The notes under the pieces were generated by a model. That model saw nothing but the letters and a program-made list of their open reading frames with translations. It had not been told where the DNA came from and searched no databases. The translations under genes were made by a program, and so were the position numbers. From Bdellovibrionaceae bacterium UBA2339 (GTDB taxonomy: Bacteria; Bdellovibrionota; Bdellovibrionia; Bdellovibrionales; JAMPXM01): a stretch of DNA of 64,000 bases. Below are positions 31,981 to 40,871 of this stretch, piece by piece. Every line of letters starts with the position of its first letter. Positions within the stretch are counted from its first letter, which is position 1. The stretch lies in assembly GCA_002344785.1 (NCBI GenBank), contig DDUL01000054.1, forward strand, positions 5,627 through 69,626. The letters are read 5' to 3'.

Positions 31981-33528
31981 TCAAAGCGAGGCATCGTCCG
32001 ACACGAGGCTGTGCTCGTAGTGCTGAGTCATGTAGATCAGCACGGAGAGGAACAGGGCGAACATGTACATGACCGTGGCCTCGTGAAGCGTGGACCAGAA
32101 CAGTCCGGCGACGTGAAAGCTTGCCTGGGCGCCAAACAGTCCGGCGACCATCACCCGATGCGCATGGTGTGAGGCCGGAATTTCTTGGAAGAGGCGCAGA
32201 GTCTTGAGCAGCATGTGGGCAATCAAAGTCAAATACGCCAACAGGCCGAGTAGGCCCGTACTGGAGAGCAATACGAAGTAGGCGTTTGAACTTTCGCGCC
32301 GGGGTCCAACTTGCACGGGTTCAAGTTGCGCGAACATTTGGTTCAGATCGCCAGCTCGGCCGATGAGCGGCGAGGACTCCCAGATTTTTTCAAGCTTCAG
32401 CATTTGCTGGCGCTGGGCTTCGCGTTCGCTGGCGTCGCGAAGAAGCAGAAACTGCAGGTTGCGCGCGAAGCCGGGCAGAGTCTCGTCGGCGGAAGCTTCG
32501 TTGTTGGCGGGGCCTGAGGACTCGGCAACCGAAGGCGTGGGCGAGCCTGACGACTTCGGAGCTGCGGGCGAGGCCATCCACGTGAGGCTGGCCCATAGGC
32601 CGACGAGCAGCGCGATGCTGGCGGTCCAAAGCTTGAATCGGCGTTCGGCGGGGAAAAGCAAAATGCTGAGTGTGCCGGTCAGTCCGGCCCACCACAGTCC
32701 GATTCGAAACGTTAAAAACAGGCCAAGCAAAAACATCAGACTCAAGCCGAAGCCGACCCAAGTGAGCCAAGGGCGTTCATCGCGAGGTCCCTTCAAGCAG
32801 GCGGCCGCCGTCGTGAGAGCCAAGAGCATCGCGAACATCGTGCCGAGAATTTCCGGTGAGCCCAAAGGCCCGCGCGCAACGTAAACTTGCGAAGCTTCGC
32901 CCGTGGAGGCGGGCCAAGCGCTTTCCATCGCACCGATTGAGAGTGGATCCCAACCCGTGAGGCTTTGCACGATGGCGACGACGACCAGTGAAATTCCGGC
33001 GCCGACCAGAATCTGCAGCACGCGATTAAGGCCCGGGAACAAGTCCCAGGCGTAAGAAAAAATCAACACCAGCGGCACCCAGCGAATCGCACCGAGTCCC
33101 GCCGACCAATCTTGCAGACTGGCAAAGCTGGTCGACTGTGCGGCGATCTCGGAGTTGGACGAGGCCAAAGGCATCAGCAGTAAGGAGAGAACTTGCAGCA
33201 CAAGCAGCGCCAGCAGACTCCACTCCAAGCCGACGCGAAAGACATTGAACTCGCGATTCTTCATCGCGCGATCCAGACCGATGTACACGCACACGAGGAG
33301 CGCCAAGGTCCACGTGGCGATTTCCGTTGCGGCTCGGGACCAGGTGAAAGCAATCGGCAACAGGCTCATCAGCATCACCATCGGCGAGCCCACGATCTGC
33401 TTCAGCCAATGCAGCAGCACTTCACGCGTCGAGTTCATGTCGACGTCGTAGTTCCAAAGTCCGGCGATTTCCTCGCGCCGACGCGCCGAAGGTGATCCTG
33501 TGCGCGGATCTGAATTAGGTCGTCGCAT
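31981..33528 (-). CDS. O-antigen ligase/polymerase-like membrane protein
   Basis: A 515-residue protein with about 11-12 hydrophobic segments. I use ATG 33528, preceded by GGGAG at 6-nt spacing inside the end of the upstream glycosyltransferase gene (14-bp overlap). The large periplasmic loop (residues about 330-430) contains the LPGFARNLQFLLLRDASERE and RRESSNAYFVLLSSTGLLGL regions. The latter resembles the conserved (x)NxYLxxLxExGxxG loop of WaaL/Wzy. Such enzymes join or polymerise surface glycans at the periplasmic face. It ends a polysaccharide gene group. Confidence 0.75.
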   Translation of the reverse strand: MRRPNSDPRTGSPSARRREEIAGLWNYDVDMNSTREVLLHWLKQIVGSPMVMLMSLLPIAFTWSRAATEIATWTLALLVCVYIGLDRAMKNREFNVFRVGLEWSLLALLVLQVLSLLLMPLASSNSEIAAQSTSFASLQDWSAGLGAIRWVPLVLIFSYAWDLFPGLNRVLQILVGAGISLVVVAIVQSLTGWDPLSIGAMESAWPASTGEASQVYVARGPLGSPEILGTMFAMLLALTTAAACLKGPRDERPWLTWVGFGLSLMFLLGLFLTFRIGLWWAGLTGTLSILLFPAERRFKLWTASIALLVGLWASLTWMASPAAPKSSGSPTPSVAESSGPANNEASADETLPGFARNLQFLLLRDASEREAQRQQMLKLEKIWESSPLIGRAGDLNQMFAQLEPVQVGPRRESSNAYFVLLSSTGLLGLLAYLTLIAHMLLKTLRLFQEIPASHHAHRVMVAGLFGAQASFHVAGLFWSTLHEATVMYMFALFLSVLIYMTQHYEHSLVSDDASL

Positions 33529-34921
33529 GCGAGGCTCCCGAGGGCGGTGCGCCGGCGGGTGCCGCAGGAGCCGCAAAGCGCGCTCCGTATCGACCCGTCG
33601 CCTGCAAGACGGCAATGTAGGCCCGCAAGGTGTCGGCGACCATTTTCTCCGGATCAAACAGCGAGCTGACTTTGGCGCGGGCGGCTTCGCCGACGCCATG
33701 TGTGTCCACGCGCCCCTCGAACACCGCCAACATCAAATCGGTAATCTCCAGAATGTCGGCAGGGCGCACGAGAAAACCTTCGATGCCGTGTTCAATCATC
33801 GCCGAGATCGATGAAACTTCACTGCCGATCACCAGTTTCCGGCGCGCCATGGCTTCAAGCAAGGATGGTTCAAAGCCTGAAGTGCGGGCCGAAAGATTCA
33901 CGAACACATCGGCGCGTTGAATACAGCGAACCACATCCGAGGCTTCCAAATCACCGGCGAAGATGACTTTGCTTCCCAGCGCCAACTGCAAGGTCAGATG
34001 CTCGATCTGTTTGAAGCGTGGGCCATCGCCGATGACGATGAGTCGCGCGTTCGGTTTACGAATGGCGACTTGTTCGAAAGCGTAGAGCAAGTTTCGCATC
34101 TCGCCGACTTCGCTCATGTCCGAAACCGTGACAACCACGTGGTGGGATTCGTCGGTGCGCGCCCAGGCCGGAGTTGGCGCCGAAGCTTCAGCCGATGAGT
34201 TCGCAGGTTCGCTCGAGTCCGATCCTGAGGTCGCCGCGATATCGATGCCGTAGGGCACGGTGTGAATTTTCGCGTCCGGGTACATGTAATAGCGCTCAAG
34301 GGTCAGACGTTCGCGCGGACTGGCGACGAAGATGCCATCCGCGTGCGCGAGCAACTCGCGATCGCCGCCAAAGTACGTCGACAAAAATCGCAAACCGACG
34401 TTGAAGCTCGTGCCGAGAATGCTGCCGAGCGACTCTTGCCCCATCCCGACCAGCGCAAAGAGGTCCGCCATCTGCGTGGCTTGCACGTCATACGCGAGCG
34501 CAAATCCCAAATCGCGCTTGAGCGGACCGAGCTTGAGCGCGGATGCGTCCAGCGAATGCACCACATGAAACGGCGACTCGCGATGCAATTCAAGAAAACG
34601 CGCGCGCACCAATTCCTGGTAGCGGGCCGAGCGCGCGGAGCGCGATAAGTTGCGAAGCTGCGATGGCGAGAGCGCCACGCGTGCACGCGGGCTGCGGCCA
34701 GCGGTGATGGGCACGATCCGAACGCCGTCGGAGAGTGAAGTCGCGCCGCCGGGCCCAAGATCGCTGGTGATGATGGTGACGCGATGGCCTCGCAGTGCAA
34801 GCCCGCGGGCGATGAGGCGCAAAAATCCTGGACCTGTCGCAGTTCCCGCCGTCGGCAAACGGCGCGAGATCAACGCAATGTTGAGGCTCTTGGGAAGAGA
34901 TTGGCGTGCGCGTCTGAACAT
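33515..34921 (-). CDS. glycosyltransferase family 4 (GT-B)
   Basis: A 468-residue GT-B protein. The N-half starts NIALISRRLPTAGTATGPGF, a sugar-acceptor Rossmann domain. The C-half has IHTVPYGID, RLIVIGDGPRFKQIEHLTLQ, and the donor-binding ARTSGFEPSLLEAMARRKLV followed by VLGxEVSS-type residues, typical of GT4 with E-x7-E (FEPSLLEAM). It transfers a sugar from a nucleotide donor to a lipid or glycan acceptor. An Ala/Pro/Gly-rich C-terminal tail (residues 445-468) is likely disordered. The O-antigen-ligase-like gene overlaps its 3' end by 14 bp, implying translational coupling. Confidence 0.9.
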   Translation of the reverse strand: MFRRARQSLPKSLNIALISRRLPTAGTATGPGFLRLIARGLALRGHRVTIITSDLGPGGATSLSDGVRIVPITAGRSPRARVALSPSQLRNLSRSARSARYQELVRARFLELHRESPFHVVHSLDASALKLGPLKRDLGFALAYDVQATQMADLFALVGMGQESLGSILGTSFNVGLRFLSTYFGGDRELLAHADGIFVASPRERLTLERYYMYPDAKIHTVPYGIDIAATSGSDSSEPANSSAEASAPTPAWARTDESHHVVVTVSDMSEVGEMRNLLYAFEQVAIRKPNARLIVIGDGPRFKQIEHLTLQLALGSKVIFAGDLEASDVVRCIQRADVFVNLSARTSGFEPSLLEAMARRKLVIGSEVSSISAMIEHGIEGFLVRPADILEITDLMLAVFEGRVDTHGVGEAARAKVSSLFDPEKMVADTLRAYIAVLQATGRYGARFAAPAAPAGAPPSGASHATT

Positions 34922-35007
34922 CGAGATTCAGGTTAGTGTGACAAAACCGAGTTCGTCATCTCGTTTCGTCATGGAGATTCGGGATCGGGATTCACGATTG
35001 GGTTTCG

Positions 35008-36273
35008 CTAGCGGGTTTCGTCGACCGGAGCTGAGGCCTCGTGCGCGTGAGGGTGCGCCAGCCAGGCATAGAGTCGCGAAATCTGATTGCCGCCGCGATC
35101 TGCAGGGCTGACTTGGGCTTGTGTGGCTGCGGATTCATCAACTCCGTCGGCCGAAGCGCCCGTCGCAGTAACCAAGGCCTGCGGCCAATCTAAATCGCGA
35201 ATGGCGTGCACGCGCGCCAAGAGACCGGCGCGACGCATTTCGCGGCGCACATCGTCTGCGGCCGAGGCTGTGGTCCAGACGCTGTGGACTTGGCGTAGCA
35301 ATCGAAGATGTCGTGCGCGAATTTCCGGCGAGGCGCGAAGCGGCTCAGCCGAGGCCATCAAAACTGATCCAGGCCAAGTGCCTTCGGTGGCCGAAAGTTG
35401 CAAGCGCGCTCCGAGCGCTTGCGCGTGGCGATCGCGAAGCTGCTCCCAAAACACCCAACGCGCGCGCGCAGGAGGCGGCAATTCGCGCCGATGCAGTGAG
35501 CAGGCCAGGTGCAGATCGGGATTGAAGGTCAGTACTCCCAGCAAGTGATCCAACTCGCGCGACTCTGTGAGCGCGAGCATTTCATCTGGCGTGGTCAGAA
35601 AGTGGAGCGTGCGCGCGGTCGGTGCGCTCAAGTCACGCTCGTCGGACTTTGATTCTTGTGAATCGTGAGTTTCCGCCTCATGCAGACGGGCGGTCGGCGC
35701 AGGGCGCGACAGCCAATTCGTTTCCACACCTTGATAGCCTAGCGAGATCCAAACTTCGCGTGGATCTAACTTTAAGCGTGAGCGCCAGAGGCGATTGAGG
35801 GCCAAAGTGTGAAGAGTTGTCGGAGATGTCGCGACCGTGGACTCGGCCGACAGCGTGGGCCCTAAGGATAAGAGCGCGGGCACGCGAGTCTGCAAAGTTT
35901 CTAGCGGCCAAGTGCGACGCTCGCGCATTTGCTCGCGCACCATATTGACGAAGTCAGCGCTCGAGGGCGCAACGCGCTCCGCGGACCACCATGCGGCTTC
36001 TTCATCGAGCAAGCAGTGCAACACTTCGGGATCAAATTCATAGAGCGAGGCCCAAGCTCGCGGCCATTCCCAAGCGGCAAAGCGCCGAAACGGATAGATC
36101 ACGCGCGCGCGTCGACCAAGTTGGGGATCATCGATGGGCCGACCTGTCCACCGCGAGAGCACCAGCAGATCGTGGCCAAGTGCCGCGATTTCGCTGAGGA
36201 CAGCATGTCGGCGACGCTCTTCCGCATCGCCTTGAGGATCAGGGCGAACTCGGGTGAGGATCGCGATGCGCAT
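35008..36273 (-). CDS. probable glycosyltransferase-like protein
   Basis: A 421-residue protein with ATG 36273 after GGAGGTGATGCAAC. It opens MRIAILTRVRPDPQGDAEER followed by RRHAVLSEIAALGHDLLVLS, a GT-B N-terminal start. The rest lacks the usual GT4 donor motifs; it contains a long Trp/Arg-rich middle, and the C-terminal half is helical. It overlaps the Nudix gene by 35 bp, and the GT4 gene follows 86 nt later, so the four form a unit. A glycan-modifying role is likely, but the family is unclear. Confidence 0.5.
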   Translation of the reverse strand: MRIAILTRVRPDPQGDAEERRRHAVLSEIAALGHDLLVLSRWTGRPIDDPQLGRRARVIYPFRRFAAWEWPRAWASLYEFDPEVLHCLLDEEAAWWSAERVAPSSADFVNMVREQMRERRTWPLETLQTRVPALLSLGPTLSAESTVATSPTTLHTLALNRLWRSRLKLDPREVWISLGYQGVETNWLSRPAPTARLHEAETHDSQESKSDERDLSAPTARTLHFLTTPDEMLALTESRELDHLLGVLTFNPDLHLACSLHRRELPPPARARWVFWEQLRDRHAQALGARLQLSATEGTWPGSVLMASAEPLRASPEIRARHLRLLRQVHSVWTTASAADDVRREMRRAGLLARVHAIRDLDWPQALVTATGASADGVDESAATQAQVSPADRGGNQISRLYAWLAHPHAHEASAPVDETR

Positions 36274-36721
36274 GTTGCATCACCTCCATCAAGCGCGGCA
36301 AAATTCTTCGATTCGCGTCGGGGATTTTCAGCGCGCTCAATTCTTCGGGCGTGGTCCAGCGCAGTTCCGTGTGATGCTGCGTCTTCACTTCGCCGCGCCA
36401 GAAGCGAACATCGTAAAACAAAATCAAAATCGAAGTTTCGCCGTAGGTGTGACTGGCGGCGAGGCGCAATTCGCCGATCTCAGCTTCGATACCCAATTCT
36501 TCGCGCAGCTCGCGGGCGAGCGCGGTCTCGGGCGATTCACCCTTTTCAATTTTGCCGCCAGGAAACTCCCATTGTCCCGCGAGACTGTGGCCCGGTGGAC
36601 GCTGACCCAACAGCACGCGATCTCCGCGGCGAAGCAAAGCTGTGACCACGGGAATCCAAGTGGGGCGCGGCGGGCGAGTCGGAATGTCGTTGGTCTGAGG
36701 CGTGGCGGGACGATTCGTCAT
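36239..36721 (-). CDS. Nudix hydrolase, MutT type
   Basis: A 160-residue protein. The Nudix box GGKIEKGESPETALARELRE is followed by ELGIE, the full G-x5-E-x7-REUxEExGU signature. Preceding LLRRGDRVLLGQRPPGHSLA and GQWEFPGG match the MutT (8-oxo-dGTP or related nucleotide) subgroup. It hydrolyses nucleoside diphosphate-linked substrates. Location between pyrD and a glycosyltransferase is compatible with either nucleotide-pool cleaning or sugar-nucleotide turnover. There is a 35-bp overlap with the next gene. Confidence 0.88.
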   Translation of the reverse strand: MTNRPATPQTNDIPTRPPRPTWIPVVTALLRRGDRVLLGQRPPGHSLAGQWEFPGGKIEKGESPETALARELREELGIEAEIGELRLAASHTYGETSILILFYDVRFWRGEVKTQHHTELRWTTPEELSALKIPDANRRILPRLMEVMQHAHRDPHPSSP

Positions 36722-36812
36722 AGCGGACAGAGTAGGGCAAAGCCCGCTTCACGAGTAGTGATTGTTGAGAACTGATGTGCGGATTGAGATGTTTTGAACA
36801 CTGCGCCAAGCG

Positions 36813-37919
36813 CTAGGGCAAAGGCCTGAGGCGGCGTGCGGCTTGAGAAAATAGCCAAGGCCCATTGAGCACCAGTGTCGAGTACACTTGCACAAGATCC
36901 GCGCCGCGATCCAAGCGCTGCAAAACATCGTCCGTGTTCATCACGCCACCTGCTGAAACCACCAGACGACCTTCGCGCCCACGGCCCAAAAGCCGCAGCA
37001 CCTCGTCGAGCATGTGCAGTGAAAGTGTGGCCAAAGGTGCGCCGCTTAAGCCGCCTTCGGGCGGAAAGTTCACTTGTGGCGGGCGAGCCAAGGTCGTGTT
37101 CGTCGCGACGACGCCATCCAAGCCGACACTGAGCAAGCTATCGATGGCGGAGGCCAAGCTCTCCGCATCCAAATCCGGACTGAGCTTCAAAAGCAAAGGC
37201 CGGCGTGTGGCTTCGCGAAGCGGCGACAAAAAGTCGCGCAAACGCTCAGGCTGAAACAAGTCGCGAAGGCCCTGCGTGTTGGGCGAAGAGATGTTAATGG
37301 TGAACGCGTCCGCAAGATCATCGAGTTCGCGAATCACCAATGCATAATCAGCTGCGGCTTGGTCCAAGCTGGTGTCGCGATTCTTGCCGGCATTGACGAA
37401 CACGGGCGTGAGGCGTTCGCCGGGTCCGCCGGCGGCGGCCGACCAGTCCTGCAAGTTGGCGCGCGCCACGCGCAAGCCTTGGCTTGGGAAACCCATGCGA
37501 TTCCACAGCGCGCCCGCACGCACGTCGCGATCAACGATGCGACCAGGATTAGGGCCTTGGGCCTTGGGCGTGATCGTGCCGATCTCGAGAAATCCAGCAC
37601 CGAGCGCGGCCCATTCATCGAGCGACTCGGCGTCCTTATCCAACCCGCCGGCTGTGCCGAGCGGATTGCGAAACTTCATTCCGCGCCAGGAGAATTCGCG
37701 CCAGCGCAAGTCGTCGGCGTCGGGAGCCAAGAGTGCGGCCAAAGGTAGTAGTGATGGCGCCAGCGCGTGCGCCCACGCGGGCGGAAGCCAGAGCCAAGGT
37801 CGGCAAGACCACAGCATCGAAGACTCAGGCGCGACGCCCAAAGCCCCAGCAGAACCCGAAGTCGCAGGGCCAAGATCGCGCCCAAAGTCACGCACTGAAT
37901 CGGAGGGCCGATCCATCAT
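36813..37919 (-). CDS. pyrD: dihydroorotate dehydrogenase (quinone), class 2
   Basis: A 368-residue protein. FRNPLGTAGGLDKDAESLDE and FLEIGTITPKAQGPNP are the class 2 FMN-binding signature. The catalytic Ser lies in FTINISSPNTQGLRDL. The C-terminus has GRLVVSAGGVMNTDDVLQRL and DLVQVYSTLVLNGP. It oxidises dihydroorotate to orotate with quinone in pyrimidine synthesis, at the membrane. The start codon overlaps the stop of gdhA (ATGATG/TGA), so the two are coupled. About 20 N-terminal residues look low-complexity, and the real start may be slightly downstream. Confidence 0.95.
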   Translation of the reverse strand: MMDRPSDSVRDFGRDLGPATSGSAGALGVAPESSMLWSCRPWLWLPPAWAHALAPSLLPLAALLAPDADDLRWREFSWRGMKFRNPLGTAGGLDKDAESLDEWAALGAGFLEIGTITPKAQGPNPGRIVDRDVRAGALWNRMGFPSQGLRVARANLQDWSAAAGGPGERLTPVFVNAGKNRDTSLDQAAADYALVIRELDDLADAFTINISSPNTQGLRDLFQPERLRDFLSPLREATRRPLLLKLSPDLDAESLASAIDSLLSVGLDGVVATNTTLARPPQVNFPPEGGLSGAPLATLSLHMLDEVLRLLGRGREGRLVVSAGGVMNTDDVLQRLDRGADLVQVYSTLVLNGPWLFSQAARRLRPLP

Positions 37920-39217
37920 CGAGGATACAATCCACGCAGCAACATCGCGCGCTCAAGGCGTCGCACAGACTGGCCCATCGCCGCGGTTCGCATGTCGAGC
38001 TTCTTTTCGGTTCTCAATTCCCAAACCTTGTCGAAGGCGTTGGTGATGATGCCCTTCATGCGATTGTTCACTTCTTCTTCAGACCAGAAGAAGTGCGCGA
38101 TGCCTTGCACCCACTCGAAGTAGGAGACGATCACACCGCCGCCGTTGGCGAGGATGTCGGGGCAAATCATGATGTCGCGCTCATGCAAAATTTTGGTCGC
38201 GGCGTTGTTGGTCGGGCCGTTGGCACCTTCGACGACGACTTTGCAAGAGATCTTCGCGGCATTGGCCTCGGTGATCTGATTTTCCATCGCGCAAGGCGCG
38301 AGCACGTCGCAATTCAGTTGCAACAACTCCTCGTTCGAAATCGGCTCCGCCTTGGTGTAGCCCTTGATGACTTTGTTTTCGGCGACATAGCGGAGCAGGT
38401 CGGGGATGTCCAAGCCATTGGGATTATGCAAGCCGCCCGAGACGTCGCTCACCGCCAAGATTTTTGCGCCGCGATTGAAAGCGTTGATCGCCGCGTGAGT
38501 ACCGACGTTACCGAAGCCCTGAATCACAAAAGTTGAGCCCGCCATTTTCATGCCGAGCTTTTCCAGCGCCTTCTCGGCGATGAACACAACGCCAAGGCCG
38601 GTTGCGCCCGCGCGCCCCAGAGATCCGCCGATTTCGACGGGCTTACCCGTGACGACGCCGGGTTGTGCGAAGCCGAGTTCCTGCGAGTAAGTGTCCATGA
38701 TCCACGCCATGGTCTGCGCATCTGTTCCCATGTCAGGAGCCGGAATGTCGACGTCGGGACCGATCAGTGTGCCCAACTCCGAAGTGTATCGACGAGTCAT
38801 GTTTTGCTTTTCAGTGCGCGAAAGCTTGGAGGGATCAACAGCGATGCCGCCTTTGCCGCCGCCGAGCGGAAGATTCAAGAGCGAGCATTTAAACGTCATC
38901 AACGTCGCCAGAGCTGCGACTTCAGAGAGTGTGACGTCTTGGTGATAGCGAATGCCGCCTTTATAGGGGCCGAGTGTGGACGAGTGCTGCACGCGATAGC
39001 CGGTGAAAACTTTAACGCGATAATCATCCATGCGCACCGGCACGGAAATGATCACGGCCTTCTTCGGACGCTTCATGCGCTCCAACACGTTCGGGTCACA
39101 GCCAACGGCGTTGCCCGCGGTCTCCAAAATTTTGATGGTGTTATCAAACATCTCACCTTGAAAAAGATCGGCTTGATGTGCGTGAGCGTTGCCCGTTGTG
39201 CTGGTCGCGGTCGACAT
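37916..39217 (-). CDS. gdhA: glutamate dehydrogenase (Glu/Leu/Phe/Val family)
   Basis: A 433-residue protein. ATG 39217 follows GGGGAACAAC. Substrate-binding motif LPLGGGKGGIAVDPSKLSRT has the catalytic Lys. DMGTDAQTMAWIMDTYSQEL follows in the region of the catalytic Asp. The nucleotide fold GFGNVGTHAAI is present at residues about 220. It deaminates glutamate to 2-oxoglutarate with NAD(P). First gene of a gdhA-pyrD pair. The GluD-type length (about 430) points to the hexameric catabolic or dual form. Confidence 0.95.
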   Translation of the reverse strand: MSTATSTTGNAHAHQADLFQGEMFDNTIKILETAGNAVGCDPNVLERMKRPKKAVIISVPVRMDDYRVKVFTGYRVQHSSTLGPYKGGIRYHQDVTLSEVAALATLMTFKCSLLNLPLGGGKGGIAVDPSKLSRTEKQNMTRRYTSELGTLIGPDVDIPAPDMGTDAQTMAWIMDTYSQELGFAQPGVVTGKPVEIGGSLGRAGATGLGVVFIAEKALEKLGMKMAGSTFVIQGFGNVGTHAAINAFNRGAKILAVSDVSGGLHNPNGLDIPDLLRYVAENKVIKGYTKAEPISNEELLQLNCDVLAPCAMENQITEANAAKISCKVVVEGANGPTNNAATKILHERDIMICPDILANGGGVIVSYFEWVQGIAHFFWSEEEVNNRMKGIITNAFDKVWELRTEKKLDMRTAAMGQSVRRLERAMLLRGLYPR

Positions 39218-39587
39218 GTTGTTCCCCTTTTAACTTCTGGCGCCGTTTTGCTGATGGCGGACGTCGTCCATGATGTGGGCCAGAACGAAAGCCCGATTAG
39301 AGCGCCGGGCTTGGGCCTTGGCAACCTTTGGCCTTTGGCCCCAAAGCGCGGCTTCACATGTTCATGAGCTTGGCATTGAAACTTAGCCCTTGCGGTTCGG
39401 CCGCCCGAGTTCGCTCGACTCTTGGACCTACCGGCCGTCATACGGGGGCTTGAGGCCTGTGGCCTCGAGAGGCCTTCGCGAAAGCGAAGTTGCGGAGTTT
39501 CTGCGCAAGGGGGGCGAGCGGGGCAGTGAGGCGTTGCATTTGGGGTGAAGCTTGTCGGTCCGCGAGGGATGTGATGAAGTGGCGGGC

Positions 39588-40607
39588 ATGTCGAAAGTCG
39601 CCAAAAAGAGCATGTCGGAGTATCGCCAAAGCCTCTTGCAGGGGTTGACGCGGATGGACGGGAAGCGGGTGATCGTCGTCGGCGACGTGGGCGTCGACGA
39701 ATACACTTGGGGGCAGGTGCGGCGCATCAGTCCCGAGGCCCCCGTGCCTGTTCTCGAAGTCGAACGCGAAGAAGCGCGCTTAGGTCTTGCGGCCAACGTT
39801 GCTCAGAACATCGCCAGTCTGGGTGGCGACTGCCGCTTGATCGCTGTGTGCGGTGCTGATTCCGGCGCGGATCAGCTGCGTAGCCTGCTTCGCGAAGCCA
39901 AGGTCGCCGTCGATGGCCTGGTCGTGGACGCCTCGCGACCGACGACACGCAAACTGCGCGTGATGGCGCAATCGCATCACCTGGTGCGCGTCGATTACGA
40001 ACAAAAAAAGTTTTTGTCGCCGAGTCTGGAAAGCGAAGTGCTCGCGCGCGTGAAGCGCGAATTGCCCGGCGCGATCGCCCTCATCATTCAAGACTACGCC
40101 AAAGGCGTGATCAGCGAAGCGCTGGTGCGCGAGCTCACCTCAATGGCGCGCGCGCAAGGTGTGCGCGTCCTGGCCGATCCTTATCGATCCACGCCGCTGG
40201 CGACCTACAAAGGCGTGGAGCTGATGACGCCGAATCATGACGAGTCGGTCGCGCTCACGGGTCTTGGTGCCGATGAGTTGCGCGCTTCGGACGATACGCT
40301 CACGCAAATTGGTGAGCGACTCATGCAAGTCGTTGGCGCTCAGCAAATGGTGATCACGCGCGGAAAAGATGGCATGCGCATTTTCGAAGCTGGGCGAGTG
40401 ACAGATTTGCCGACCAACGCCCGACAAGTCTTCGATGTCACAGGTGCGGGCGACACCGTGATCGCGGCCTTGGCACTGGCGTGGGGCTCGGGCTTCACAC
40501 TGGAAGAGTCCTGCGCACTGGCCAACTTTGCGGCGGGCATTGTCGTCGGCAAAGTGGGTTGCGTGCCTTGCCCGCGCGCGGAGCTTGAGGCCGTGCTTCG
40601 CGCCTGA
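39588..40607 (+). CDS. PfkB-family kinase, heptose-7-phosphate kinase type (RfaE1/HldE-like)
   Basis: A 339-residue protein if begun at ATG 39588. The core is VIVVGDVGVDEYTWGQVRRI followed by SPEAPVPVLE, the hallmark of the RfaE/HldE kinase domain. TRKLRVMAQSHHLVRVDYE, LADPYRSTPLATYKGVELMT and PNHDES also match it, and the ATP site is DVTGAGDTVIAALALAWGSG. It phosphorylates a sugar 7-phosphate for ADP-heptose formation; the adenylyltransferase half is absent, so it is the split RfaE1 type. LPS core synthesis in context is plausible. The gene is divergent from gdhA. An upstream in-frame TTG (39552) is also possible. Confidence 0.8.
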   Translation: MSKVAKKSMSEYRQSLLQGLTRMDGKRVIVVGDVGVDEYTWGQVRRISPEAPVPVLEVEREEARLGLAANVAQNIASLGGDCRLIAVCGADSGADQLRSLLREAKVAVDGLVVDASRPTTRKLRVMAQSHHLVRVDYEQKKFLSPSLESEVLARVKRELPGAIALIIQDYAKGVISEALVRELTSMARAQGVRVLADPYRSTPLATYKGVELMTPNHDESVALTGLGADELRASDDTLTQIGERLMQVVGAQQMVITRGKDGMRIFEAGRVTDLPTNARQVFDVTGAGDTVIAALALAWGSGFTLEESCALANFAAGIVVGKVGCVPCPRAELEAVLRA

Positions 40608-40871
40608 AGCTCTCCAACTCCGCGCTCTCAAGCGCAAGTCAGTGAACTTCACCGAACTTCCGCGATGAAGTCCGTCGCAATTTTGCGTGGTTCGAAGTCG
40701 CATTCAGTCGCTGGCCGAGGCCGCTCGGCTTGCTCATCGCCTTCTAAATTTGCGTTGAGATCAAAACTCACTAGGGATGAGGTTTGCACAGCTCATTTCG
40801 CCCAAATCACAATGCGGCCATTGGCCAAAGCCCATTGCGCCGGTGGCGATTGAGTTGAGGGAGATTGACCT

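Noticed and set aside
31806..31994. 62-codon Cys-rich ORF at the end of the O-antigen-ligase-like gene
   Set aside because: It overlaps the gene by 14 bp, has no good Shine-Dalgarno, and the sequence looks random; noted only in the gap description.
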